Below, piece by piece: positions 9,356 through 17,821 of a stretch of DNA of 64,000 nucleotides; positions within the stretch are counted from its first letter, which is position 1; the number at the start of each line of letters is the position of its first letter. Under the pieces are notes generated by a model. The model worked only from the letters and a program-made list of their open reading frames with translations, ran no database searches and was not told the DNA's origin. Position numbers and translations under genes: made by a program. The stretch comes from an uncultured bacterium (GTDB taxonomy: Bacteria; Hydrogenedentota; Hydrogenedentia; Hydrogenedentales; Hydrogenedentaceae): assembly GCA_938014335.1 (NCBI GenBank), contig CALLRP010000027.1, positions 23,746 through 87,745 of the forward strand, given 5' to 3'.

Positions 9356-10210
9356 ATGCAGGAAGAGAAAAAAGAAATTGGTCGTAGAAGTTTTATTTTT
9401 CGATCTTTAATTTATACCGCAACAGTTAGAAAAAAAACTCCAATTATTACTTCGCCCTTACCTAAAAGGGTTATCAATAAACTATGTGTTGATGCCAATA
9501 ATGGAAAAGTAATATTCGAAGAGGGGGCAAAACAAAAATCTCCCCCTGCAAGTCTGGTTAAACTAATGCTTATGTATTTAGTTGCATTAAAAATTAATAT
9601 GAAAGAAATAAGATTAGAAGATGATATTCCTGTTAAAAGGACAATATATCCAAAAAATAATTCAGATATTTTATTGTCAGCAGATAAAAAATATAAATTG
9701 GGTTATTTGATGGATGCGATTGCTATTATTTCATCGAATACGTCTGCTGTAGCAATAGCAGAATGTTTGTGGGGCTCGGAAAAGAAATGTATAGAAGATA
9801 TGAATTTGATGGCAAGTAAATTAGGGATGACAGATACAGAATATTACACCGTGAACGGATACCCCATTAAAAGTGGTAATGATTTGGATAGGACAACAGC
9901 AAAAGACCTTTCCATTCTTGCTTTGCAATGTTGTAAGTTACCCATATTGCTTTCATGGACATCAAAACAAAAATTTGTAATACAGGATGAAAATATAGAA
10001 AGAAGCAATACAAATGATTTGCTATCTATGTATGTTGGGTGTGATGGATTGAAAACAGGTTATACAAAATTAGCAGGACATTGTATCGTCGCAACAGCAA
10101 AAAGGGCTAATTCAAGGATAATAGCAATAGTTTTAGGAGCCGAGAAATCATCAGAAAGATTTCGTGTTGCTACAAATTTGTTAGAGATTGGATTTTCAGA
10201 AACATTATAA
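9356..10210 (+). CDS. D-alanyl-D-alanine carboxypeptidase-like protein (peptidase S11, DacF type)
   Basis: A 284-residue penicillin-binding-protein fold of the S11 family, which trims D-alanine from peptidoglycan stem peptides. The three catalytic motifs are visible: S66-LV-K69 (SxxK, in SPPASLVKLM), SSN at 126-128 and K233-T-G. The usual C-terminal beta domain and amphipathic anchor are missing, so this is a short form. The N-terminus has no clear Sec signal; instead RRSFIF at 10-15 precedes a weak hydrophobic run, vaguely Tat-like. It follows the kinase by 12 bases and ends one base before a convergent gene. Export and activity are inferred. Confidence 0.85.
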   Translation: MQEEKKEIGRRSFIFRSLIYTATVRKKTPIITSPLPKRVINKLCVDANNGKVIFEEGAKQKSPPASLVKLMLMYLVALKINMKEIRLEDDIPVKRTIYPKNNSDILLSADKKYKLGYLMDAIAIISSNTSAVAIAECLWGSEKKCIEDMNLMASKLGMTDTEYYTVNGYPIKSGNDLDRTTAKDLSILALQCCKLPILLSWTSKQKFVIQDENIERSNTNDLLSMYVGCDGLKTGYTKLAGHCIVATAKRANSRIIAIVLGAEKSSERFRVATNLLEIGFSETL

Positions 10211-10211
10211 A

Positions 10212-13200
10212 TTATTGGATAGAACAAAAACCATCTTCGGTATCTGTGCAAGAAGTGTATCCGCCTATATTAAACAGTTGAATAAGTCGTAAAAGTTCAT
10301 GAAAAGTAATAGACCAATAGGGGAGAGAGTAATCCGAACTATGACGGTCGCAGTTCGTGTCACCGACACCCAAGCTAAAACCATCTTCACCATTTTTATC
10401 GCAATGATAACTGCCAAAATTAAAAATTTGAATAACTCTCAACACTTCAACAAGCGAAAAAGAGTAGTCTTTGTTTGTATCAGCGGAATGAAAAATAGGA
10501 CTTCCCCCCCCTTCTTGAGAACCTTCTTCTGGACATGCATATGTATTAAATAGTAGTTTCCATGATTCAAGATAGCCCCTACCACCTATTTGATTATCTA
10601 CAATTCTTAACAACCATGTGCCTTGCAAACTTTCTCCCTTCAGGACACTCAGATTACCAATGGGTTTATAATTGCCTGTAAATGGACTTACACCTTCCAT
10701 GATACTCATTTCTGCATTATCGTCAAAATATGTATTTACCAAAGCATTTCCTCCCTGTGAAGGATAAATGATAAGAAACATCTCAGTCCCTTGAGGAGAA
10801 ACCAATTGAATTAGGATTTGCCTCAAATCATCATGTGTTAAAGATATGTTAACAATCACATCATTTATAGAACCTTCATTGGGAACATTAATATAGTATA
10901 GATTTTGAGCCATATCTTTTAGGAGACTATGTGTTTCTGTTCCATTCACCTCAAATCCGCAGGGATAAAAAGCCCCCTCTCCTTCTTCATTCCCTTCAAT
11001 AATCCCCTCACCTTCAAATATTCCCTCAGGAGGACCTTCAATTTGTCCTTCAATTGCTCCTTCTAAAAAACCTTCTGCTATACCTTCACTTATTCCCTCA
11101 AAAATACCTTCTGTGATTCCTTCATTAATCCCTTCTACAAAGCCTTCCGATACTGTAATCAAAGATAACTTAAATGGGGAAGAGATGACCGTCCCTAATG
11201 TATCACTTACCCTACAACGATAAAACCCTGCAGATGTAGTTTTTATATTTCTTAATGTCAACATAGGACTATTTGAATAAAGTATTGGAACATATTCTTC
11301 TCCGTCAATACTCTTAAATTGCCATTGATAATTGACTGTTCCTATATAACCTGAAATGCCAACAGTAAAAGTGGTGGTACTTCCTTCTGTTACTGTTCGT
11401 TCGATAGGGGGAACCAACCATACTCTTAAACCTTCCCCTTCATAAGCTCCTTCCGTTGTCCCTTCAACAACTCCTTCCATTTGCCCTTCTCCCTCTTGTA
11501 CAGGTGAAGATATATCTATACATGCCAGAAAACCGTCCTGTGTCCCACCACCAAAACTCGTTTGAAAAGTTCCTGATGTGATAGGTAATAAACTCGATGC
11601 GGTTTCTCCAACCATATAGAGTACATTTGAACTGGAAATGTAAATAGATCGGGCTTTTTCTTCGCCTTTACCTCCATAGAAGGTACTATATTGGAGGGTG
11701 TTTCCATTTGGATTTAAACATGCAAAAAAGGCATCCTGATTACCACCATAAGCAGGTTGTAGTGTCCCCGGTATGACAGGAAAATCTCCAGAATACGTAT
11801 AACCTACAACATATATACGAGATAAAGAATCGAGTGCTATATCCAATCCCACTTCCGTTTTACTTCCCCCTAAATATGTACTAAAAATTATTTGACTTAA
11901 ATCAGGAGAAAATTTGGTTATAAAAGCATCCCTTTCCCCTCCTCCGTATCCAACCTGAAATGAAGAAATAGTTACAGGGAAATTATTAGAAGAGGTTTCT
12001 CCAGTAATATATAAATTCCCATAATTATCACAAGTTAATGACTGGCAGAGATCCGTAAGACTTCCCCCTAAATAAGAAGAAGATAGGACAGAAGCATCGT
12101 TTGAAGAGAGCCTCATAATAAAGGAGTCATAATTTCCACCTCTGTATGATGTCTGAAATGAACCTTGTGTTGTTGGAAAATTTACCGAGGATGTGTACCC
12201 TCCTACAATTATTTCATTTTCAAAATTTTTTATTGTTTTACAAATATCGACGCCACTTGTCCCTATAAATCCACTCCAAACACATTCAAATGTCGGTTGA
12301 AATTTAATCATAAACCCATCCAGTCCACCTCCACTGAATATTGAATTTAAAAAAGAATTTCCCTGTACTGGAAAATCAGTAGACTGTGTCCATCCTGTGA
12401 AAACTATATTATGGTCAGGTAAAAATGTAAAGTCCATAATACTTTCATCATAACTCCCCCCTAAATATGAACTGTAAAGTAGTGCAGTTCCATTGGAGTT
12501 AATTTTTGAAAAAAATGCATCACGGTTCCCTAATTTTATAGATTGAAAAGCATTCATTGTTATAGGAAAATCAGGAGATGAAGTAATTCCTGCTAAATAT
12601 ATATTTCTTTGTTCATCTATTTCTAGAGATGTTGGACTATCATCGCCTGTTCCTCCTAAAAAGGTAGAAAAAATAAGAGTATTAGCAAGGGAATTAAGCT
12701 TTGTTATAAAAATGTCTCCTGTTATATCCCCACCCATGTAGTTAGGTTGTAAAGAACCACTATTCGTTGGAAAGTTGACTGATTTTGTTTCTCCTACTAA
12801 ATAAATGTTCCCTGCATTATCTGTTTTTACATCAATAATTCGGTCTGTATTGTTTCCGCCTAAATATGTTCCTGATAACAAGGTAGGATCAATAAGTAAA
12901 GTATGGGCAGGGTTGTAAGAAGACTTGGGGATATTAAATTTAACACCCTCTTTATAATATAAGTGTATTGGGATTTTATGAGATATCCCTTCGATCCATT
13001 GGTAGGCACATGGAGCGTGAAAATATAAAATGGTGTTATCTCGTGAAATACGAATTATATTGTTTTCTATCTCGGGAATAACAGATGTCCACTTTTGATT
13101 GACTGTATCTAACCTTTCAAAATTAAATGAAATCATTTCAGGTTCTGCTTGTGGATAAACGATAAAATCGAACTTAAATTTATATTCCTTTTCATACAGA

Positions 13201-13577
13201 TAGAGATCAATGCCGGGATATATATCCCGATAGAGGACTGCTTTATAATGGGGAATTATTTGAGGGGAAGGATTTTTGCCTCTAAGGTAAATAGAACGGG
13301 AGGGGAGAGGGATACTTCCTGTTATAGACAGGGGATGACTTTTAGAGAAAATAACTCGATAATATTCATGTGTATTATGCATAAAAAAAACAAGAGCGTT
13401 TTCATAACATCCTAAAGATATAGAGTCTCCTTTTGAGAAATAATGTATATCTGAAATCAAATGATTTTGATTAGGTTGAAAATATAAGGGTAAATTATGA
13501 ATATCTTTTCCAAAAGAGTAAAATTGTATAGTAAATATTCCTATAAAAAGAACAAATATCAATCTGAAATTCTGCAT
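10212..13577 (-). CDS. large secreted SBBP beta-propeller protein with Ig-like, EG-tract, P-domain and EF-hand-like modules
   Basis: An 1121-residue modular exported protein. A signal peptide occupies about residues 1-22. About seven SBBP repeats (roughly 240-700) follow, each with a YLGG or similar turn, a YxxGET-type strand and DAFxxK; they should form a beta-propeller. A first EG tract is at about 693-716, an Ig-like domain at about 730-805, a second EG tract at about 810-868 and a proprotein-convertase P-domain-like region at about 880-1020. The last 90 residues hold a tandem module with DTNKDYSFSLVE (an EF-hand-like calcium loop) and ELLRLIQLFN. It overlaps the upstream SUMF1-domain gene by 19 bases. 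A surface or adhesion role is inferred. Confidence 0.88.
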   Translation of the reverse strand: MQNFRLIFVLFIGIFTIQFYSFGKDIHNLPLYFQPNQNHLISDIHYFSKGDSISLGCYENALVFFMHNTHEYYRVIFSKSHPLSITGSIPLPSRSIYLRGKNPSPQIIPHYKAVLYRDIYPGIDLYLYEKEYKFKFDFIVYPQAEPEMISFNFERLDTVNQKWTSVIPEIENNIIRISRDNTILYFHAPCAYQWIEGISHKIPIHLYYKEGVKFNIPKSSYNPAHTLLIDPTLLSGTYLGGNNTDRIIDVKTDNAGNIYLVGETKSVNFPTNSGSLQPNYMGGDITGDIFITKLNSLANTLIFSTFLGGTGDDSPTSLEIDEQRNIYLAGITSSPDFPITMNAFQSIKLGNRDAFFSKINSNGTALLYSSYLGGSYDESIMDFTFLPDHNIVFTGWTQSTDFPVQGNSFLNSIFSGGGLDGFMIKFQPTFECVWSGFIGTSGVDICKTIKNFENEIIVGGYTSSVNFPTTQGSFQTSYRGGNYDSFIMRLSSNDASVLSSSYLGGSLTDLCQSLTCDNYGNLYITGETSSNNFPVTISSFQVGYGGGERDAFITKFSPDLSQIIFSTYLGGSKTEVGLDIALDSLSRIYVVGYTYSGDFPVIPGTLQPAYGGNQDAFFACLNPNGNTLQYSTFYGGKGEEKARSIYISSSNVLYMVGETASSLLPITSGTFQTSFGGGTQDGFLACIDISSPVQEGEGQMEGVVEGTTEGAYEGEGLRVWLVPPIERTVTEGSTTTFTVGISGYIGTVNYQWQFKSIDGEEYVPILYSNSPMLTLRNIKTTSAGFYRCRVSDTLGTVISSPFKLSLITVSEGFVEGINEGITEGIFEGISEGIAEGFLEGAIEGQIEGPPEGIFEGEGIIEGNEEGEGAFYPCGFEVNGTETHSLLKDMAQNLYYINVPNEGSINDVIVNISLTHDDLRQILIQLVSPQGTEMFLIIYPSQGGNALVNTYFDDNAEMSIMEGVSPFTGNYKPIGNLSVLKGESLQGTWLLRIVDNQIGGRGYLESWKLLFNTYACPEEGSQEGGGSPIFHSADTNKDYSFSLVEVLRVIQIFNFGSYHCDKNGEDGFSLGVGDTNCDRHSSDYSLPYWSITFHELLRLIQLFNIGGYTSCTDTEDGFCSIQ

Positions 13578-14659
13578 ATTCGAAATCCCTGATCAGGCAT
13601 TGTTAAATCGGGGGCATTCCATGAGCGAAAAGCAGATCTGCAACGGGCAGAAGTCCGCAAACATGTGCCCCCTCGTAATACTTTATATCTTCCTTCTGCA
13701 GGACCTACAGGGTCAAAAACAGGGGAGTATTGGTAATATTCTGAAGCATACCAATCCTGACACCATTCCCATACATTTCCATGCATATCATATAACCCCC
13801 ATGCATTAGGTTGTTTTTGTTTTACCGGTTGTGTTTGATAACCACTATTATAGATATGCCATCCATAATTATCTAATTTTTTATCATCATCTCCGAAACA
13901 AAACTCATAGATTGAACCAGCCCGACACGCATATTCCCATTCTGCTTCTGTAGGTAAGCGGAAAGTCCCCTTGCCTAATTTATTTATTTTTTCTATAAAT
14001 CTTTGGCAATCCTCCCATGAGAGATTCTCGACAGGGAGCGTATCCCCTTTATTATTAGACGGATTATATCCCATTATGTTTATCCATTGCTTTTGTGTAA
14101 TTTCTGTTTGACTCATCCAGAAACCTCTGGAAATGGTTACCAAATGTTGTGGATATTCGGATGAATATAAAGACGGGCTTCCACCATATATTTCAGCTAA
14201 TTCCGCTGGAGATTTTGTTGTTCCCATGTAAAAAGAACCCGAAGGAATCCAGACAAATATGATGCCTAAAAAAACTTGTTGTGTTCCAGGAGCAGGGTCA
14301 TTTGTATTGGCAGGTTTGAAACCATCTTCAGTAGTTGGGTCTGAAGAATAGGAATCTGATTTATAAAATTGTACCAATCTTAGCACTTCTAGAAAAGAAA
14401 TTACCCAATCCTGAGGGTTATAATCTGATTTGTGAGGGAAACAATTGGTATCACCACTTCCAAGAGCATATCCATCTTCGGAAAGGTTATCACAATGGTA
14501 GGAGCCGTAATTATAAATTTGAATTAAACGAAGTAATTCAGGTAATTGAATTACAAAATAAGGTTCTAAAAAATCTGCGGAGTGATATTGGGCTTGTATT
14601 AATGGACAAATAGAAAAGAATAAAATAAAAAATAAGAAATAATATTTTTGTTGGGACAT
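13559..14659 (-). CDS. secreted SUMF1/FGE-domain protein with N-terminal ELLRLIQ module
   Basis: From the ATG at 14659 this is a 366-residue protein with a signal peptide ending near PLIQAQ. A tandem module (about 25-115: PELLRLIQIYNYGSYHC, then SDYNPQDWVISFLEVLRLVQ) matches the C-terminal module of the next gene. A formylglycine-generating-enzyme-type domain follows (about 130-366: IPSGSFYMGT, RLPTEAEWEYACRAG, GNVWEWCQDWY, GFRI). The catalytic cysteine pair of true FGE is not in the expected place (GGTCLRTSARCRSAFR). The open frame reaches 14719, but that start lies inside the upstream gene's terminator stem and adds residues before the signal peptide, so 14659 is preferred. Confidence 0.85.
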   Translation of the reverse strand: MSQQKYYFLFFILFFSICPLIQAQYHSADFLEPYFVIQLPELLRLIQIYNYGSYHCDNLSEDGYALGSGDTNCFPHKSDYNPQDWVISFLEVLRLVQFYKSDSYSSDPTTEDGFKPANTNDPAPGTQQVFLGIIFVWIPSGSFYMGTTKSPAELAEIYGGSPSLYSSEYPQHLVTISRGFWMSQTEITQKQWINIMGYNPSNNKGDTLPVENLSWEDCQRFIEKINKLGKGTFRLPTEAEWEYACRAGSIYEFCFGDDDKKLDNYGWHIYNSGYQTQPVKQKQPNAWGLYDMHGNVWEWCQDWYASEYYQYSPVFDPVGPAEGRYKVLRGGTCLRTSARCRSAFRSWNAPDLTMPDQGFRICRISD

Positions 14660-14690
14660 AGACTTAACTGATAATCTACTCCATAATAAA

Positions 14691-14729
14691 AAAATGTGAC
14701 CTAAACACAAATTGTTCAAGTCACATTTT
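14691..14729 (-). terminator. rho-independent terminator of the lipoprotein gene
   Basis: A perfect 10-base inverted repeat (AAAATGTGAC and GTCACATTTT) with a 19-base loop lies 18 bases after the stop of the minus-strand lipoprotein gene. On the minus strand it runs into seven T residues (14684-14697 read in reverse). The adjacent A-run means it may also fold as DNA on the plus strand, but no plus-strand gene approaches. Confidence 0.85.
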
Positions 14730-14746
14730 AGATTTTCAATTTTAGT

Positions 14747-15907
14747 TTACCACAGATCTATAGAACCACTTGTCCATGGTAATGGGTCGGAGTAATCCTG
14801 AACACCTCTATACAAAAGTTTGCTGGGACCATTCCAATAAAAGCTCTTCCCAATAATATTATGCCCTAATACGCTTAATCCTGCATAAGCACCAGCATCA
14901 ACTCCACCAATAACCTCTATACTTGCCGGTGATGGGAATACATGTATATTAGATTTGAGATAGGGTTTTGCAAAGATTTCTGCTTCAGCAGATTCGTAAA
15001 GAGTAAGTTCAACTATTGCTTTAATATAAGCTTGAGCTGTTCCACCAATATCTATATTCCAGGTAAGAGGATGCCCATCAAATGTAAAGTTAAATAAATC
15101 GGCTTTTGAACCATCCCAGCTCCCTGAATCATATACTGCTTTCAGAGTAAAATTATCTTTAATATCAAAACCGGATTTAATACTTGTATCACCCGTCATT
15201 TGTCCAAATAATCCAAATGGGAAGCGGAGCGTTACTCGGCCATAAATTGGAACAGGTCCTATACTTGCGGCGAATGGATGAACTATTGGAGGGATAATAT
15301 CCCATTCTTGAGAAATGGGTGTTGAGTTATCTAATGCGACTTTAACACTTAAAGTAAGGGTTATAGTTCCCGTAGTTGTTAAATCAAATTTTCTTAATTG
15401 AAATGCTTTGTAATCTGCCACGATAGCGACCTGAGGAGTACAATCTAAAATACCCTTATCTACGGTTATCCGTATTCCATTCCCTTTATATATTTCTTTG
15501 CCACTGAAATCTACTATAGTTGCTTTTGCATCTTTGGGTAATGCACCTGCTTTGATATAATCATTTACATCAAACTTGACGCTTGTCATTAACATACCTT
15601 CTTGAATAGCATCTTCTAAAGAAGCAGGTTCGGTTACTGCAACTACTTCGGTCCCTTTTTGTCCTACCGCCGTAACCTTGCGTAAATAACCTGTATCTCC
15701 GTACTGCCCAATAATGATATCTCCTGTGGTAATGGGAACTGCCCCTTGTGAATGGAGTACCACTTGTCCAGGTGAAACATTAGAAACAGTTACGCCAGGC
15801 AACTGGTCTACGACTACAACTCCATCTTTTATGACACCATTATTTGGACAGCCCAGGATAAGGGTTGTAATGATGAGTGTCACAGCCAGCAAACATATTC
15901 TTTTCAT
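14747..15907 (-). CDS. exported lipoprotein of unknown function
   Basis: A 386-residue protein with a textbook lipoprotein signal: basic MKR, a hydrophobic core and LILGC with the cysteine at 20. The mature part is rich in glycine, valine and threonine, looks beta-structured and has no motif I recognise. The segment after the signal (GDIIIGQYGDTGYLRKVTAV) resembles a small SH3-like beta-barrel, a weak inference. The C-terminal half contains WDGSKADLFNFTFDGHPL. It is a single-gene transcript by context: a 73-base gap separates it from rpe, and a strong terminator follows. Membrane anchoring is inferred from the lipobox. Confidence 0.8.
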   Translation of the reverse strand: MKRICLLAVTLIITTLILGCPNNGVIKDGVVVVDQLPGVTVSNVSPGQVVLHSQGAVPITTGDIIIGQYGDTGYLRKVTAVGQKGTEVVAVTEPASLEDAIQEGMLMTSVKFDVNDYIKAGALPKDAKATIVDFSGKEIYKGNGIRITVDKGILDCTPQVAIVADYKAFQLRKFDLTTTGTITLTLSVKVALDNSTPISQEWDIIPPIVHPFAASIGPVPIYGRVTLRFPFGLFGQMTGDTSIKSGFDIKDNFTLKAVYDSGSWDGSKADLFNFTFDGHPLTWNIDIGGTAQAYIKAIVELTLYESAEAEIFAKPYLKSNIHVFPSPASIEVIGGVDAGAYAGLSVLGHNIIGKSFYWNGPSKLLYRGVQDYSDPLPWTSGSIDLW

Positions 15908-15980
15908 AATACCACCCTTCTTTTTAGTTTATATTTCACTAAAAACTATAAATATAATATACACCAATAAATATTAAAAG

Positions 15981-16646
15981 TCAAATAAAATTTATACTTT
16001 CTTTTAATTTTTTTATGGATGCTTTATATGATGAATTATTAAACACATAAGAACCTGCTACTAAAATATTCGCACCTGCTTTTATGACTTCAGGTGCGGT
16101 CCTTTCATCAATTCCACCATCCACTTCTAAATCACGGTCTCCTATCATGGCACGAATTGCTTTAATTTTCCGAAGCATATCCGGAATGAATTTTTGACCT
16201 CCGAAACCGGGATTAACAGTCATTACAAGCACCATATCTATATCTTCAACCAGAAACTCAATACGACTTTCTGGTGTAGATGGGTTCAAAACAACCCCTG
16301 CTTTACAACCCATATCTTTAATATGTTGTATCAGCCTATGGGGATGATTTGTTGCCTCTACATGGATAGTTATAATATCGGCCCCTGCATCTGCAAAAGA
16401 ATCTACATATTCTTCTGGATTATCTATCATGAGATGGACATCCATAGGCACAGAACAGTGTCGGCGTAATGATGCAATAATAGGAGGTCCTATTGTTATA
16501 TTAGGAACAAAATGTCCATCCATGACATCAATATGAATGTAATCCGCTCCGGATTCAATCAGTTGTGTAATCTCTTCACCCATTTTGCTAAAATCACACG
16601 ATAAAATTGAGGGTGCAATTTTGATATTTTTGTCTTTGCCTATCAT
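15981..16646 (-). CDS. rpe: ribulose-phosphate 3-epimerase
   Basis: A 221-residue TIM barrel interconverting ribulose 5-phosphate and xylulose 5-phosphate in the pentose phosphate pathway. Signatures are APSILSCDF at the N-terminus, [30 protein letters not shown] and the phosphate-binding LEVDGGI and AGSYVF segments. The metal-binding histidines and catalytic aspartates are present. It is last in a minus-strand run with the PASTA protein, rsmB, fmt and ybaB. Confidence 0.96.
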   Translation of the reverse strand: MIGKDKNIKIAPSILSCDFSKMGEEITQLIESGADYIHIDVMDGHFVPNITIGPPIIASLRRHCSVPMDVHLMIDNPEEYVDSFADAGADIITIHVEATNHPHRLIQHIKDMGCKAGVVLNPSTPESRIEFLVEDIDMVLVMTVNPGFGGQKFIPDMLRKIKAIRAMIGDRDLEVDGGIDERTAPEVIKAGANILVAGSYVFNNSSYKASIKKLKESINFI

Positions 16647-16696
16647 CTTATTTTAACTCCCTATAATTAAAAACGATATATTATAATACTTCATTT

Positions 16697-17821
16697 TCAA
16701 GGCTGTAGTAACCGCGGAGGATTTCCCCCTTCTAACTCAAAGGAAGCCATTTTAATCTCATCTACAATAATTTCTACGGTTGCCTTGCTTATATAAGTTA
16801 CCTTTATATTTAATGGGGTCCCTCGTACATATCGTATTTGTGAGAGGGTATCATATAAACGGGGTTTTTGCCATAGAATTTCACGATTCCCATGACGGTC
16901 TATGAGTTCTACACGTACCTCTTTAGTAGCCCAATCATCATTCATAGTGTAGGTGACTTCTGTTTGATACCGTGCATCGGGTAGAGGAGAAGTCCCTGTA
17001 GATTTAATAGTATAAACAACCATTTGCCCCCGGGTTATTGGGGTATCCGGTGGTGGGTCTTGTTCTAAAACTACATTTTCGGGAGAATCGGGTGCATCTA
17101 TAACATTAGGAACTAATTTAACATCATAGGTCTTTAAAAGAGATTCTACTTCTTGGATGCTTTTACCTATTATATTTGGCATTATAATCGTTTCTGTTTG
17201 GGTCCCTGCACTTACAAGTAAGTTAATAAGTGTACCTTGATTGGCTTCTGTATCAGGAGGGGGGTCCTGGGATATAACCGTTTCAGGTGGCTCTTCACGA
17301 TTAATACGAGCAATATTACCTAATTTAAATCTACTGCTATACTCAATAATTTTTTGAGCCTCTTCGAGTTTTTTACCTCTCAAATCGGGTACTTTTTCGT
17401 TTGGGGGACCTGCACTTACCACAGGAAACACTTTCCTCCCTAAACGTACCACCTTACCCGCCTCGGGTTTTTGACTGATTACATAGTATTTAGGAATAGT
17501 ATTATGTGTAACTGGGATGTAGGGACCTAATTCAAGCCCTGCTTCGAAAAGTTTCTTTGATGCTTCCATAACAGGTATATCTGTAATTTTGGGAACAATA
17601 ATATATTTTCCACCACTTAATGCTTGCGTGTAAATATAATATCCAGACCCAGCCATGACGGCTATAAAAACAAGTAAAGCTAAAGACCATTGAATTAACC
17701 ACAGAATAAGATTAAAGAAAAATAGAACTGTGTTAACTATGGCTTTTGAAATACCGTCAAGAAGAAGCCGTCCCAGAGATTTTTTGGAATTGTCTGATAC
17801 TGTCCTGTCTGAATTGTCCAC
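16697..17821 (-). CDS. PASTA-domain membrane protein without a kinase domain
   Basis: A 374-residue protein: about 30 cytoplasmic residues, one transmembrane segment (about 33-65), then three PASTA domains (about 73-140, 141-208 and 209-276). Each has a VPxxxG/VPKITD-type start and a QxPxPGxxxxxG-like turn (SQKPEAGKVV, SQDPPPDTEA, EQDPPPDTPI). A C-terminal beta-rich extension of about 95 residues follows. PASTA domains bind peptidoglycan or beta-lactams in other proteins. The start is GTG at 17821 with a GGAG 11 bases upstream, overlapping rsmB by 85 bases; any later ATG would cut the membrane helix. In Firmicutes the PASTA kinase gene prkC sits between rsmB and rpe, the position this gene occupies. 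Confidence 0.86.
   Translation of the reverse strand: MDNSDRTVSDNSKKSLGRLLLDGISKAIVNTVLFFFNLILWLIQWSLALLVFIAVMAGSGYYIYTQALSGGKYIIVPKITDIPVMEASKKLFEAGLELGPYIPVTHNTIPKYYVISQKPEAGKVVRLGRKVFPVVSAGPPNEKVPDLRGKKLEEAQKIIEYSSRFKLGNIARINREEPPETVISQDPPPDTEANQGTLINLLVSAGTQTETIIMPNIIGKSIQEVESLLKTYDVKLVPNVIDAPDSPENVVLEQDPPPDTPITRGQMVVYTIKSTGTSPLPDARYQTEVTYTMNDDWATKEVRVELIDRHGNREILWQKPRLYDTLSQIRYVRGTPLNIKVTYISKATVEIIVDEIKMASFELEGGNPPRLLQP

Noticed and set aside
10974..11150. CRISPR-like repeat array
   Set aside because: The repeats are 12-base coding units of an EG-rich linker in an open reading frame, without spacers or cas genes.
13559..14659. SUMF1 protein as activator of the sulfatase-fold protein at 50189
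   Set aside because: Neither the FGE catalytic cysteines nor the target C-x-P-x-R motif is present, and the genes are 36 kb apart.
14660..14719. Upstream start of the SUMF1 protein at 14719
   Set aside because: It would lie inside the terminator stem of the preceding gene and place 20 unrelated residues ahead of the signal peptide.
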